From Chromobacterium sp. ATCC 53434 (GTDB taxonomy: Bacteria; Pseudomonadota; Gammaproteobacteria; Burkholderiales; Chromobacteriaceae), in assembly GCF_002848345.1 (NCBI RefSeq), contig NZ_CP025429.1, positions 3,100,001-3,164,000 on the forward strand: a stretch of DNA of 64,000 bases. The letters are read 5' to 3'. A program made the translations under genes and the position numbers. This document shows, in pieces, positions 7,915 to 17,279 of this stretch (positions are counted from its first letter, which is position 1; each line of letters starts with the position of its first letter). The notes beneath the pieces were generated by a model. The model was given only the letters and a program-made list of their open reading frames with translations. It ran no database searches and had not been told where the DNA came from.

Positions 7915-9174
7915 ATGAGCAAGCAATACGACATCGTGATCGCCGGCGGCGGCGTGATCGGCGCCTCCTGCGCCTACCAGCTGTCCAAGCGCCGCGACCT
8001 GAAAATCGCGCTGATAGACAGCAAGCGCCCCGGCAACGCGTCGCGCGCGTCGGCCGGCGGCCTGTGGGCGATAGGCGAGTCGGTGGGCCTGGGCTGCGGC
8101 GTGATCTTCTTCCGCATGACCTCGGCCAAACGCAAGCGCGAGGCCGCCGGCGCCGCGGTGGCGGTCGACGCCAGCACGCCGCACATCCTGCCGCAGAGCT
8201 TCTTCGACTTCGCGCTGGCGTCCAACGCGCTGTACCCGACCCTGCACCAGGAGTTGATGGAAAACCACGGCATGGACTTCAAGTTCGAGCGCACCGGGCT
8301 CAAATACATCATTTACGATGAGGAAGACCAGCTGTACGCCGAGCACATCGCCGCGCAAATTCCGCACCTGGCCAGTGAAGTGCACTGGTTGGACCGCGCC
8401 CAGCTGCGCGAGAACGAGCCCTTTGTCAGCGACAAGGCCCAGGGCGCGCTGGAGTTCCTCTGCGACCACCAGGTCAGCCCCTTCCGCCTGACCGACGCCT
8501 ACACCGAGGCGGCGCGGCAAAACGGCGTCGACGTGTTCTTCAACGTCAACGTCACCGGCGTCACCCGCGAAGGCAGCCGCGTCACCGGCGTGCGCACCGC
8601 CGAGGCCGGCGACTTCAGCTGCCACACGCTGATCAACGCCGGCGGCTCCTGGGCCGCCGAGCTGTCGCGCTGGGCCACCGACCGCACCATTCCGGTCAAG
8701 CCGGTCAAGGGCCAGATCGTGTTGTCGGAGAAGATGCCCAAGCTCTTGCGCGGCTGCATCACCACCAGCGACTGCTATATCGCGCAGAAGGACAACGGCG
8801 AGATCCTGATCGGCAGCACCACCGAGGACAAGGGCTACGACACCACCATCACCTATCCGGAAATCAACGGCCTGGTGCAGGGCGCGATACGCTGCGTGCC
8901 GGAGCTCGCCAACGTCAACATCAAGCGCTGCTGGGCCGGCCTGCGTCCCGGCACGCCGGACGAACTGCCCATCCTGGGGCCGGAAGACGGCGTCGACGGC
9001 TATCTGAACGCCTGCGGCCACTTCCGCACCGGCATCCTGACCTCGGCCATCACCGGCGTGCTGCTGAACGGATTGGTGCGCGGCGAGCCGCTGCCGCTGG
9101 ACATCGCGCCGTTCCTGGCCGGCCGCTTCCCCAACCGCACCGCGGAGCAGATGGATTTCGCGCTGCACGCCTGA
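7915..9174 (+). CDS. hcnC: Hydrogen cyanide synthase subunit HcnC
   Basis: Flavin amine-oxidase-type catalytic subunit (DAO/glycine oxidase family), 419 residues. FAD motif IVIAGGGVIGASCAYQLSKR at residues 5-24. The C-terminal part has RCWAGLRPGTPDELPILGPE and the flavin-contacting HFRTGILTSAITG. It starts one base after the hcnB stop, completing the hcnABC operon in the canonical order. Cyanide made here poisons terminal oxidases of competitors and eukaryotic hosts. A strong terminator follows 16 bases after the stop. No cyanide-insensitive oxidase or rhodanese gene is adjacent in this window, so self-protection must be encoded elsewhere. Confidence 0.95.
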   Translation: MSKQYDIVIAGGGVIGASCAYQLSKRRDLKIALIDSKRPGNASRASAGGLWAIGESVGLGCGVIFFRMTSAKRKREAAGAAVAVDASTPHILPQSFFDFALASNALYPTLHQELMENHGMDFKFERTGLKYIIYDEEDQLYAEHIAAQIPHLASEVHWLDRAQLRENEPFVSDKAQGALEFLCDHQVSPFRLTDAYTEAARQNGVDVFFNVNVTGVTREGSRVTGVRTAEAGDFSCHTLINAGGSWAAELSRWATDRTIPVKPVKGQIVLSEKMPKLLRGCITTSDCYIAQKDNGEILIGSTTEDKGYDTTITYPEINGLVQGAIRCVPELANVNIKRCWAGLRPGTPDELPILGPEDGVDGYLNACGHFRTGILTSAITGVLLNGLVRGEPLPLDIAPFLAGRFPNRTAEQMDFALHA

Positions 9175-9190
9175 GACCGCTTCCTCTCAT

Positions 9191-9225
9191 AGCCGCCACG
9201 ACCTGATGGTCTGGCGGTTTTTTTT
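9191..9225 (+). terminator. Terminator of the hcnABC operon
   Basis: Interrupted hairpin with arms GCCGCCA-C-GACC and GGTC-TGGCGG around a TGAT loop, followed by eight T residues (9218-9225). It ends the hcn transcript before the ABC transporter promoter. Confidence 0.9.
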
Positions 9226-9260
9226 CGTCCCCCGGCCTATGGTCCAGGCTTGCAACCTTT

Positions 9261-9304
9261 TTGTCATATTACTGACGTCGTTTTGTCATCAATCCCTCAT
9301 ACCA
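9261..9304 (+). promoter_or_regulatory. Possible Pho box: four 11-bp-spaced TTGTCAT-like units
   Basis: TTGTCAT at 9261, CTGACGT at 9272, TTGTCAT at 9283 and CCCTCAT at 9294 are exactly 11 bases apart, each followed by a 4-base spacer (ATTA, CGTT, CAAT, ACCA). This is the geometry of PhoB boxes, whose units resemble CTGTCAT with AT-rich spacers. A weak -10-like TAGATA (9323-9328) lies about two turns downstream. The units 2 and 4 are poor matches, so the assignment is tentative. Confidence 0.45.
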
Positions 9305-9352
9305 TCGCATCAGTTTTTCGATAGATAAGGCCACAGGCCAGGAAGGGGAGCA

Positions 9353-10453
9353 ATGATGAAGCACAAACTGGGTTACATCGCCGTCGCCGGCGCCCTGGGG
9401 ATGATCGCCAACGCCGCGCTGGCCGACAATCTGGCCGCGCTGGTCCAGGCCGCCAAGAAGGAAGGCGAGCTGACCGTGATCGCGCTGCCGCACGACTGGT
9501 GCGGCTACGGCAATGTGATCGCCGGCTTCAAGGCCAAGTACGGCCTCAAGGTCAATGAACTGAATCCGGACGCCGGCTCCGCCGACGAGCTGGAGGCCAT
9601 CAAGGCCAACAAGAACAACAAGGGTCCGCAGGCGCCGGACGTCATCGACGTCGGTCTGTCCTTCGGTCCGCAAGCCAAGGCCCAGGGCCTGCTGCAGCCG
9701 TACAAGGTGTCCACCTGGAAGACCATTCCCGACAACGCCAAGGACAAGGACGGCTACTGGTACGGCGACTACTACGGCGTGCTGACCTTCCAGGTCAACC
9801 GCGATCTGGTCGGCAAGGCCCCGACCGACTGGTCCGACCTGTTGAAGCCGGAATACAAGAACGCCGTGGCGCTGGCCGGCGACCCGCGCGCCGCCAACCA
9901 GGCCATCCAGGGCGTGTTCGCCGCCGGCCTGTCGCAGGCCAAGGGCGACGTGGGCAAGGCCGCCGACGCCGGTCTGAAATTCTTCTCGCAGCTGAACAAG
10001 AACGGCAACTTCGTGCCGGTGATCGGCAAGGCCGCCTCGCTGGCCCAGGGCACCACCCCCATCATCGTCCGCTGGGACTACAACGCGCTGGCCGACCGCG
10101 ACACGCTGAAGGGCAACCCGAAAGTGGATGTGATCGTGCCGAAGAGCGGCGTGGTCGCCGGCGTCTACGCCCAGGGCATCAGCGCCTACGCGCCGCACCC
10201 GAACGCCGCCAAGCTGTGGATGGAATACCTGTTCTCCGACGAGGGCCAGGTGGCCTGGCTGAAGGGCTATTGCCACCCGATCCGCTTCAACGACCTGACC
10301 GCCAAGAAGAAGATTCCGTCCGAGCTGATCAGCAAGCTGCCGGACGCCGCCGCCTACAAGAAAGCGGTGTTCCCGACCATAGAGCAGCAGGAAGCCTACA
10401 AGGCCGGCATCACCAAGCAGTGGGACAGCGTGGTCGGCAGCAACGTGAAGTAA
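9353..10453 (+). CDS. Periplasmic substrate-binding protein of an ABC importer (iron/polyamine/aminoethylphosphonate class)
   Basis: Type II periplasmic binding protein (SBP family 1 / FbpA-ThiB-like), 366 residues, with a Sec signal ending near ANAALA-DN. The body has the typical GELTVIALPHDWCGYGNVIAGFKAKYGLKVNEL opening, the hinge region GYWYGDYYGVLTFQVNRDL, and a ligand-cleft stretch TPIIVRWDYNAL. An ATG at 9356 is 5 bases after GGGGAG and may be the true start. It heads an operon with two permeases and an ATPase. The exact ligand cannot be read from sequence. The upstream 11-bp-spaced units suggest phosphate-starvation control, which would favour a phosphonate such as 2-aminoethylphosphonate over iron or polyamines. 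This is an inference. Confidence 0.85.
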   Translation: MMKHKLGYIAVAGALGMIANAALADNLAALVQAAKKEGELTVIALPHDWCGYGNVIAGFKAKYGLKVNELNPDAGSADELEAIKANKNNKGPQAPDVIDVGLSFGPQAKAQGLLQPYKVSTWKTIPDNAKDKDGYWYGDYYGVLTFQVNRDLVGKAPTDWSDLLKPEYKNAVALAGDPRAANQAIQGVFAAGLSQAKGDVGKAADAGLKFFSQLNKNGNFVPVIGKAASLAQGTTPIIVRWDYNALADRDTLKGNPKVDVIVPKSGVVAGVYAQGISAYAPHPNAAKLWMEYLFSDEGQVAWLKGYCHPIRFNDLTAKKKIPSELISKLPDAAAYKKAVFPTIEQQEAYKAGITKQWDSVVGSNVK

Positions 10454-10477
10454 CACGCCGCGCCTAGCCTTCCCTTC

Positions 10478-10496
10478 GGGCCGCCTCTGGCGGCCC
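10478..10496 (+). terminator. Intercistronic hairpin between binding-protein and permease genes
   Basis: Perfect 8-bp stem GGGCCGCC / GGCGGCCC with a TCT loop, without a T-run. Such hairpins after binding-protein genes often stabilise the upstream mRNA or attenuate read-through, so that binding protein exceeds permease. It is probably not a full terminator. Confidence 0.55.
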
Positions 10497-10516
10497 GTTC
10501 ACCTAGAGAAACATCG

Positions 10517-11428
10517 ATGTCCGCATCCTCAGAATCTATGCCGACGCCCACCTCCCGCACAGCCAGTCCCCCAAGCGCCGCCCGCGCCTCGCTGCTGTCG
10601 TGGCTGGGCGTCGCGCCCTTTCTCGCCTTCGCGCTGCTGTTCCTGATCCTGCCGACCGTGCTGTTGATGGCCGGCGCCTTCCAGGACGCCCAGGGCCACT
10701 TCACGCTGAACAACATCGTCCGCCTGTTCGACGACAATATCGTCAGCGCCTACAAGATCAGCCTCGAGATCAGCGCCGCCTCGGCCATTCTCGGCACCCT
10801 GCTCGGCCTGTTGCTGGCGCTGGCGGCGATACGCGGCGGCCTGCCCGCCTGGATACGTCCGACGCTGACCACCTTTTCCGGCGTCGCCTCGAACTTCGCC
10901 GGCATCCCGCTGGCCTTCGCCTTCCTGTCCACGCTGGGACGGATGGGCCTGGTGACGATGCTGCTGCGCAAGTATCTGGATGTCGACCTGTACGCCAGCG
11001 GCTTCTCCATCCTCAGCTTCGCCGGCCTGACGCTGACCTATCTGTACTTCCAGATTCCGCTGATGGTGCTGATCATCGCGCCGGCGGTCGAAGGGCTGAA
11101 GGACGAATGGCGCGAGGCCTGCGAGAGCCTGGGCGGCTCCGCCCTCGCCTACTGGCGCCACATCGCGCTGCCGGTGCTGTGGCCCAGCATGGTCGGCGCC
11201 GCGCTCTTGCTGTTCGCCAACGCCTTCGGCGCGGTGGCCACCGCCTACGCGCTGACCGGCAGCTCGCTGAACATCGTCACCATCCTGTTGTACGCGCAGA
11301 TCCACGGCGACGTGCTCCACGACCAGAACCTGGGCTACGCGCTGGCGCTGGGCATGGTTCTGATCACCGGCAGCGCCAACGCCGGCTATATCTGGCTGCG
11401 CAAGCGCAGCCAAAGGGAGGCCGCATGA
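10517..11428 (+). CDS. ABC importer permease subunit 1
   Basis: Inner-membrane permease of the binding-protein-dependent class (303 residues). The first 30 residues are Ser/Pro/Ala-rich and cytoplasmic. Six hydrophobic segments follow, starting with FLAFALLFLILPTVLLMAGA. The EAA loop that contacts the ATPase is EWREACESLGGSALAYWRHIALPVL near residue 200. It partners with the second permease, whose start overlaps its stop by 4 bp (ATGA). The closest functional class is PotB/ThiP/PhnU-like. Confidence 0.88.
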   Translation: MSASSESMPTPTSRTASPPSAARASLLSWLGVAPFLAFALLFLILPTVLLMAGAFQDAQGHFTLNNIVRLFDDNIVSAYKISLEISAASAILGTLLGLLLALAAIRGGLPAWIRPTLTTFSGVASNFAGIPLAFAFLSTLGRMGLVTMLLRKYLDVDLYASGFSILSFAGLTLTYLYFQIPLMVLIIAPAVEGLKDEWREACESLGGSALAYWRHIALPVLWPSMVGAALLLFANAFGAVATAYALTGSSLNIVTILLYAQIHGDVLHDQNLGYALALGMVLITGSANAGYIWLRKRSQREAA

Positions 11429-12225
11429 AACCCACCGCCACCTCGCGCCTGGGCGCCTGGATCGCCATCGTGCTCGGCAGCGGCTATTTCCTGCTGCCCC
11501 TGATCGCCACCTTCGAATTCAGCCTGAAGATGAAACGCGACGGCTACAGCTTCGAAGCCTACAAGACGGTGTTGACCGACCCCGGCTTCCAGGCGAGCTT
11601 CGCCTACTCGGCGCTGCTGGCCTTGCTGACCATCCTGGTCGGCATCGTGCTGGTGGTGCCCACCGCATTCTGGGTGCAGCTGAAACTGCCCAGGCTACGG
11701 CCGCTGATCGAGTTCATCACGCTGCTGCCGCTGGTGATTCCGGCCATCGTGCTGGTGTTCGGCTACCTGCGGCTGTACGGCAGCGGCGGCTGGCTGCCGT
11801 TGACCGGCAACGAGCGCGGCACCGACCTCTTGCTGGTGTTCGGCTATGTGACGCTGGCCCTGCCCTATCTGTACCGCGCGGTCGACACCGGCCTGTCGGC
11901 GATAGACGTGCGCTCGCTGACCGAGGCGGCGCAGAGCCTGGGCAGCGGCTGGTTCGACATCCTCAGGCTGGTGATCTTCCCCAATCTGAAAACCGCCATC
12001 CTGTCCGGCGCCTTCCTGACCTTCGCCATCGTCATCGGCGAGTTCACGCTGGCCAGCCTGTTGGCCCGCCCGGCCTTCGGCCCTTATCTGCAGCTGATAG
12101 GCGCCAACCGCGCCTACGAACCGGCCGCGCTCGCCATCATCGCCTTCCTGGTCACCTGGGCGGCGATGGGGCTGATGCAGGTGGTCAGCCGCAACCGCGC
12201 CGCGCTCGGCGCCGACGAACACTGA
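11425..12225 (+). CDS. ABC importer permease subunit 2
   Basis: Second permease, 266 residues, starting at the ATG at 11425 that overlaps the previous stop (ATGA) after GGGAGG. A much longer open frame extends upstream but is out of phase with the real permease 1 gene. Six membrane spans are visible, beginning at WIAIVLGSGYFLLPLIATF. The EAA loop is SLTEAAQSLGSGWFDILRLVIFPNL near residue 165. It is of PotC/PhnV type, with a short C-terminus. It forms a heterodimeric channel with permease 1. Confidence 0.88.
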   Translation: MKPTATSRLGAWIAIVLGSGYFLLPLIATFEFSLKMKRDGYSFEAYKTVLTDPGFQASFAYSALLALLTILVGIVLVVPTAFWVQLKLPRLRPLIEFITLLPLVIPAIVLVFGYLRLYGSGGWLPLTGNERGTDLLLVFGYVTLALPYLYRAVDTGLSAIDVRSLTEAAQSLGSGWFDILRLVIFPNLKTAILSGAFLTFAIVIGEFTLASLLARPAFGPYLQLIGANRAYEPAALAIIAFLVTWAAMGLMQVVSRNRAALGADEH

Positions 12226-12238
12226 AACGGAAGCAATC

Positions 12239-13243
12239 ATGGCATTTCTGCAAATCGACCATCTGAACAAGCGCTTCGGCCAACAGGCGGTGGTGCACGA
12301 CTTCAACATGAAGGTGGAGGCCGGCGAGTTCGTCACCTTCCTCGGCCCGTCCGGCTGCGGCAAGACCACGGTGCTCAGGATGATCGCCGGTTTCGAGACG
12401 CCCAGCGGCGGCAGCATCCGCCTGTCCGGCGACGACATCACCCACCAGTCGCCGCAGAAGCGCGGCATCGGCATGGTGTTCCAGAGCTACGCGCTGTTCC
12501 CCAATATGAACGTGGCCGACAACATCGCCTTCGGCCTGAAGATGCAGAAGCGCTCCGCCGACGAAATCCGCCGCAAGGTCGGCGAGGTGATCGCGCTGGT
12601 GGAGCTGAACGGCCGCGAGCGCCACTTCCCTCACCAGCTGTCGGGAGGCCAGCGCCAGCGCGTGGCGCTGGCGCGCGCGCTGGTGGTGGAGCCGCGCATG
12701 CTGCTTTTGGACGAGCCGCTGTCGGCGCTGGACGCCCGCATCCGCAAGAATCTGCGCGAGCAGATCCGCGACATCCAGCGCCGGCTGGGACTGACCACCA
12801 TCTTCGTCACCCACGACCAGGAGGAGGCGCTGACGATGTCGGACCGCATCTTCGTGATGAACCAGGGCAAGGTGGAACAGGAAGGCGCGGCCGAAACCAT
12901 CTACACCCAGCCGGCCACCGAGTTCGTCGCCCGCTTCATGGGCAATTACAATCTGCTGACCGCCGAACAGAGCCAGACGCTGCTGGGGCTGGAAATCAGC
13001 GGACACCTGGCGATACGCCCGGAGTCCATCCAGCTGCTGGAGCAGGGCGAGGCCGGCGACGGCGCGCTGCCGGCGGTGGTGCGCCAGCACCAACTCTTGG
13101 GCAACATCATTCGCTACCAGGTGGAGGCGAACGGCGCCACGCTGCAGGTGGACCGGCTGAACCGCAGCGCCGCCGACCTGCTGCCGGGCGGCACGCCGGT
13201 GCGGCTGCGCGTGGACCGCGCCGATCTGCGCGAGGTGCGCTGA
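12239..13243 (+). CDS. ABC importer ATPase
   Basis: 334-residue ATPase with Walker A GPSGCGKTT (about residues 37-45), Q-loop GMVFQSYALFPNM, signature LSGGQRQRVALARAL, Walker B MLLLDEPLSALD and the switch His in TIFVTHDQEEAL. The C-terminal 90 residues form a TOBE-like regulatory domain (HLAIRPESIQLL and following). It is of the PotA/FbpC/PhnT class. It closes the four-gene importer operon; the stop lies one base from the convergent chemoreceptor gene stop. Confidence 0.92.
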   Translation: MAFLQIDHLNKRFGQQAVVHDFNMKVEAGEFVTFLGPSGCGKTTVLRMIAGFETPSGGSIRLSGDDITHQSPQKRGIGMVFQSYALFPNMNVADNIAFGLKMQKRSADEIRRKVGEVIALVELNGRERHFPHQLSGGQRQRVALARALVVEPRMLLLDEPLSALDARIRKNLREQIRDIQRRLGLTTIFVTHDQEEALTMSDRIFVMNQGKVEQEGAAETIYTQPATEFVARFMGNYNLLTAEQSQTLLGLEISGHLAIRPESIQLLEQGEAGDGALPAVVRQHQLLGNIIRYQVEANGATLQVDRLNRSAADLLPGGTPVRLRVDRADLREVR

Positions 13244-13244
13244 G

Positions 13245-15104
13245 TCAGGCCAGCGGCGGCAGCCGCTGGCTCCCCTGCTGGAAGTAATGCATCTGCCGGC
13301 GCAGGCTGTCGGCGCGCATCGCCACCTCCTGCGCCGCCGCGGACAGCTCTTCGCTGGCGGCGGCGTTGTCCTGCGACAGCTGATTGACGCGCCGCATCGC
13401 CTGATTGATGTCTCCCACCCGCTGCGCCTGGGTCGTCGCCGCGCTGGAGATGCCCATGACCAATTCCAGCGTCTGGCGGCTGGAATCGACGATGTCGCTC
13501 AGCTGCTGGCCGGCGCTCTCGGCCAGCTCCACGCTACCTATCGCCACCTGGCCGATCTCCTTGGCCGCCGACTGGCTGCGCATCGCCAGCTTGCGCACCT
13601 CGTCCGCCACCACCGCGAAGCCGCGGCCGTGCTCGCCGGCGCGCGCCGCCTCTATCGCCGCGTTCAAGGCCAATAGATTGGTCTGGTAGGCGATGTCGTC
13701 GATGATGTCGGTGCGGCGGGCGATCTCGTGCATCGCCGCTATCGTCCGCTGCACCACCTGCTTGCCGTCGGCCGCCTGGCCGCTGGCGGTGTCGGCCATT
13801 TCGCCGGCATGATTGGCGTCGCCGGCCATCTCGAACATGCAGCGCGCGATGTCGTCGATGGCGCTGCTGCTCTCCTCGACATCGACCGAAGTGCGGGCCG
13901 CGCCCTGCGACAGCCCCTGCGACGCCGAATTCAGCTGGGTGGACGCGTTGGCCACCGCGTCGGCGTCCTCCTTGACCTGCAGGATCACGCCGGACAGCCG
14001 CTCGCCCATCTGGCGGATGTGGGCGGCCAGGCTGTGGCTGTCGCCGCTTCTGAGCGGCAGGAAGAAGTCCAGCCGGCCGGCCGACAACTCGCGCATGCCC
14101 TGCGCCACCTCGTCCGGCTCGGCGCCCAGCGTGTGGACGATATTGCGCCCGACCAGCACCGCGAAGACGATGGGCAGCAGCAGCAACAGCAGGCCGGCCA
14201 GCACCAGATAACCGTATAGTCTGGCCCCGGCGGCCTGGCCGTCCACCTGTTGCCGTATCTGCGCCAACAGCGCCTGCTGCACCTGGTACAAGGCCTCGAT
14301 GCGGCCGCTGCTCACCTGGAACCAGGTCTCCGGCCGCTCGCTCTGCAGCGCGCCGGCGCCGCGCGCCAGCACCGCGTCGCGCATGCGCTCGAACTGGCTG
14401 GTCCGGTCCATCGCCGCCTGCAGCGCGGCCTCGTCGCCGCCGTACTGGCGGTACTGGGCGCGGCACAGCTCCTCCTGCGACACCACGCCGCTGACCTGGC
14501 GGAAATTGGTGATGGTGAAGCTGCCCTCGGTCAGCACGCCGGTGATCAGGCCGCGGGTGCGGCCGGTGTATTCCTTCTGGCAATTGACCGCCGACCACTG
14601 CAGCACCAGCTCCTGCACCGGCTGGCTATGCGCGTGGAACAGCGCGACGATGCGCGACAGACGCTCGATCTGATCGGAATAGCGCCGAAACGCCGGATCG
14701 GGGGAGATGTGGCGGGCGTCGACCTCGCGCCGGAGCTGGTCTAACGCCTCCCGGCGCGGCACGCTGTCGTCGAGATAGCCCTGCAGGCCGGCCGCCATGC
14801 CGCTGTGGGACTGGCCGCGCAGCCGGGCCAGCACCTCGTCGACGGCGGAGCGGACCTGCGCCAGCTCCGGCGGCCGCGAACGGTGCATCGCCAGATAGCC
14901 GTAGCTGCGGCCGCGCTCGGCCTGCAGTTGCTGGATCAGCTCGCCGACCAGGCCGATATTCTCGGTCAGCACTTGATCGCGGTTCAATTCCTGCAGCAGC
15001 TGCCGCTGGTTCCAGGCGTAGCCGATGGCGACGAAAAACAACGCCAGCACCAACGGAGCGATCAACAACACCAGCTTGTGAGCGACCGTGAGGCGCATTC
15101 GCAT
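13245..15104 (-). CDS. Methyl-accepting chemotaxis protein with NIT sensor domain
   Basis: 619-residue transducer. TM1 is at residues about 10-28. The periplasmic part (about 35-295) begins with [24 protein letters not shown], the signature of NIT (nitrate- and nitrite-sensing) domains, which are all-helical. TM2 (about 300-322) is followed by HAMP, and the cytoplasmic signalling domain has the conserved hairpin [20 protein letters not shown] with the following [18 protein letters not shown]. There is no C-terminal NWETF-type CheR tether. The start at 15104 has GGGGAAGG just upstream. It is a single gene. The ligand is inferred only from the domain name; NIT domains do not all bind nitrate. 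Confidence 0.9.
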   Translation of the reverse strand: MRMRLTVAHKLVLLIAPLVLALFFVAIGYAWNQRQLLQELNRDQVLTENIGLVGELIQQLQAERGRSYGYLAMHRSRPPELAQVRSAVDEVLARLRGQSHSGMAAGLQGYLDDSVPRREALDQLRREVDARHISPDPAFRRYSDQIERLSRIVALFHAHSQPVQELVLQWSAVNCQKEYTGRTRGLITGVLTEGSFTITNFRQVSGVVSQEELCRAQYRQYGGDEAALQAAMDRTSQFERMRDAVLARGAGALQSERPETWFQVSSGRIEALYQVQQALLAQIRQQVDGQAAGARLYGYLVLAGLLLLLLPIVFAVLVGRNIVHTLGAEPDEVAQGMRELSAGRLDFFLPLRSGDSHSLAAHIRQMGERLSGVILQVKEDADAVANASTQLNSASQGLSQGAARTSVDVEESSSAIDDIARCMFEMAGDANHAGEMADTASGQAADGKQVVQRTIAAMHEIARRTDIIDDIAYQTNLLALNAAIEAARAGEHGRGFAVVADEVRKLAMRSQSAAKEIGQVAIGSVELAESAGQQLSDIVDSSRQTLELVMGISSAATTQAQRVGDINQAMRRVNQLSQDNAAASEELSAAAQEVAMRADSLRRQMHYFQQGSQRLPPLA

Positions 15105-15162
15105 CGCCTTCCCCTCTTGCCAGAGAACAATTCACTATAGTTCAAAGTCTTTTTGCGCCGAC

Positions 15163-15732
15163 TCAGCCCAGCCGCAGCAGGTCCTCCGGCGTGTCGACGT
15201 CGAGCAGCACGCCGGGATCGTCCAGCTCCAGCCTCAGCGCCTGGTCCCAGTCGACGACGTCGCGCGCGCCGACGTCGCCGTCGAGATCGAGCAGGCTGGA
15301 CAGGCAGGACGCCGGCAGGCCGCGCGGATGGCCGGGGCGGCCCTGATGGCACGGCAGCACCGGCCGGCCGTGCCGCAGCGCCGACGCCAGCTGGCTGACG
15401 GTGTGCGGCCGCACCAGCGGCATGTCGGCCAGACCCAGCACCAGCCCCTCGCAGTCCGGCAGCGCCAGCGCCCAGGCCGCGCCGCAGGCCAGCGAATGGC
15501 CGATGCCGGCGCGGTTGAGCCGGCAGGACAGCGGCCGCACGCCCAGCCGGGCGCACACCGCCAGGCCGAAATCATCGCCGTCGCCGAGCACCGCCGCCAG
15601 TTCCGGAAACCGGCCGGCAAAGACCGCCAGACTGGCTTCCAGCAGGCTGCGGCCATCGGCCAGCCGCGCCTGGCGCTTGTCGGCGCCGAAACGCCGGCCC
15701 TGGCCCGCCGCCAACACCACGCCGGCTATCAT
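15163..15732 (-). CDS. MocA-like molybdenum cofactor nucleotidyltransferase
   Basis: 189-residue GT-A-fold nucleotidyltransferase. VVLAAGQGRRFGADKRQA at the N-terminus is the nucleotide-binding loop with the conserved Lys, and GLVLGLADMPLVRP carries the metal-binding Asp. This is the MobA/MocA class; MocA transfers CMP to molybdopterin to make the dinucleotide used by xanthine-oxidase-family enzymes. The start at 15732 overlaps the XdhC gene stop (ATGA). Being last in an operon with the hydroxylase and XdhC, it most likely makes the cofactor of that enzyme. Guanylyl transfer (MobA activity) is the alternative but fits the context less well. Confidence 0.85.
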   Translation of the reverse strand: MIAGVVLAAGQGRRFGADKRQARLADGRSLLEASLAVFAGRFPELAAVLGDGDDFGLAVCARLGVRPLSCRLNRAGIGHSLACGAAWALALPDCEGLVLGLADMPLVRPHTVSQLASALRHGRPVLPCHQGRPGHPRGLPASCLSSLLDLDGDVGARDVVDWDQALRLELDDPGVLLDVDTPEDLLRLG

Positions 15733-16727
15733 GCGCAGGCCTGGCGCATCGCTTCGGCGCCGGCCAGGCCGGCGCGGCGGCTGGCGATCAGGTCGGCGGC
15801 GATCGACACCGCGATCTCGGCCGGCGTGCGCGAGCCTATCGCCAGTCCCACCGGTCCGTGCAGCCTGTCCAGCTCCGCCGGCGTCAGGCCGAAGTGCTCG
15901 GCCAACCGCGCCTTGCGCTTCAGCGTCGTCGTCGCCGAACCGAGCGCGCCGACGTAATGGCAGGGCAGCTTGAGCGCCTCCATCAGCGCCAGGTCGTCCA
16001 GCTTGGGATCGTGCGTCACCGCCACCACCGCGGTGCGCTCGTCGCAGCCGAAGGCCAGCACCAGATCGTCCGGCATCTCGGCCGACAGCGGCGCGCCGGC
16101 CAGGCTCCAGTCCAGCCGGTACTCCTCGCGCGGATCGCACACCGTCACCGCATAGTCCAGCGTCAGCGCGATCTGCGCCAGATAACGCCCCAGCTCCGCC
16201 GCGCCTATGATCAGCAGTCGCCAGTGCGGGCCGTGCAGCACGCTGAAACCGCCGGCGTCCTCGGCGAAGACCCCGGGCGGACCGTCGGCCGTCAGCCGCG
16301 CCGCGCCGTCCGGGAAGGCGACGCGGCGCCACAGGCAGCGCTGCGAGCGCACCGCCTCCAGCAATTGCGCCAGCTGCGCCGGATCCGGCGCGGTCTCCAC
16401 CGCCACCCTGAGACTGTTGCCGCACGGCAGCCGGTAACGCTGCCTCTCCTCGACGCTGACGCCGAAGCTGCGCACCCAGGCCGCCGGGCCGGCGCCGAAC
16501 ACGCCGCCGCCGGCGATCTCCCGCCGCAGATCGTCCTCGACGCAGCCGCCGGACACCGAGCCGCAGATCATGCCGTCGTCGCGTATCGCCGCCAGCGCGC
16601 CGGGCGGCCTCGGACTGGCGCCGTAGGTGCCCAGCACCGTCAGCAGCGCGACGCGCCGGCCCTGCCGCAGCCAGTCCAGCGTCTGCGCCAGCACGGTTTC
16701 GTCGTTGCCGCGCATCGCCGCGCTCAT
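15729..16727 (-). CDS. XdhC/CoxI-family molybdenum hydroxylase maturation protein
   Basis: XdhC proteins bind and sulfurate the molybdenum cofactor and insert it into xanthine-oxidase-family apoenzymes. The N-terminal domain carries ALLTVLGTYGASPRPPGALAAI and the conserved SVSGGCVEDDL with its Cys. The C-terminal Rossmann domain has LLIIGAAELGRYLAQIA and the terminal GLAIGSRTPAEIAVSIAADLIA. I set the start at 16727 (MSAAMRGNDETVLAQ), giving 332 residues, because it overlaps the cytochrome gene stop (ATGA). The open frame continues upstream to 16832 without conserved sequence. It is operon member four of five. Confidence 0.9.
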   Translation of the reverse strand: MSAAMRGNDETVLAQTLDWLRQGRRVALLTVLGTYGASPRPPGALAAIRDDGMICGSVSGGCVEDDLRREIAGGGVFGAGPAAWVRSFGVSVEERQRYRLPCGNSLRVAVETAPDPAQLAQLLEAVRSQRCLWRRVAFPDGAARLTADGPPGVFAEDAGGFSVLHGPHWRLLIIGAAELGRYLAQIALTLDYAVTVCDPREEYRLDWSLAGAPLSAEMPDDLVLAFGCDERTAVVAVTHDPKLDDLALMEALKLPCHYVGALGSATTTLKRKARLAEHFGLTPAELDRLHGPVGLAIGSRTPAEIAVSIAADLIASRRAGLAGAEAMRQACA

Positions 16728-17269
16728 TTCGGGCAATAGGCGCCGGTATCGGCCCAGCGCCGTACCGAGACGAGGAAATCCGGCTGCGACAGCGGCGGCG
16801 GCGTCCGGCCGCCGCCCGGATGCCAGGCCCACTGCACCAACGGCTCATTGGCCATGTGCGCGACCAGCGCCGCGACGTCGCGATTGCCGTTGCGCTGCTT
16901 GTCCAGCAAGCGGCGGCACATCTGGCCGGCGCTCAGCCCCTCCCAGGCCATGCTCAGCGGCGCCAGCCGCCAGCCGGGCCCGCCCGGCACCAGGCCGTCG
17001 GCCGAATTGGCCGTCTGGTGGCAGGCGAAGCACATCAGCGACGGGCTGCCCATATCGGCCGGGCCGCGCTTGATCAATTGCAGGTGCCGGTGGCGATCGT
17101 CGCCCTGGCGCGGGAAGTCGGTGGCGGTATGGCAGTTCAGACAGCGCGGCGATTGCATCACCCGCGCCACGTCGCCGAAAGCCTGCCGCGACGCGGCCGG
17201 GTCGTCCGCCGCCCGCGCGGCCGGCAGCCAGGCGGCCAGCGCCCAGCACAAGACTGTCAGGATTTTCAT
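16724..17269 (-). CDS. Periplasmic diheme cytochrome c, electron acceptor of the molybdenum hydroxylase
   Basis: 181 residues with a Sec signal ending near ARA-AD. Two heme-attachment motifs are present, CLNCH (about residue 43) and CFACH (about residue 80), so it should carry two c-type hemes. Other IorB-type systems often have a tri-heme cytochrome. The gene lies 10 bp after the catalytic subunit stop and overlaps xdhC, so it most likely passes electrons from the exported hydroxylase to the respiratory chain. Its C-terminus (FLVSVRRWADTGAYCPK) has a further Cys that might form a disulfide. Confidence 0.85.
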   Translation of the reverse strand: MKILTVLCWALAAWLPAARAADDPAASRQAFGDVARVMQSPRCLNCHTATDFPRQGDDRHRHLQLIKRGPADMGSPSLMCFACHQTANSADGLVPGGPGWRLAPLSMAWEGLSAGQMCRRLLDKQRNGNRDVAALVAHMANEPLVQWAWHPGGGRTPPPLSQPDFLVSVRRWADTGAYCPK

Positions 17270-17279
17270 CTCGCCTCCG

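Noticed and set aside
10600..11424. Upstream extension of the second permease frame giving a 541-residue protein.
   Set aside because: The extension is out of frame with the real permease 1 and is Arg/Pro-rich; the ATG at 11425 has a good ribosome-binding site and overlaps the previous stop.
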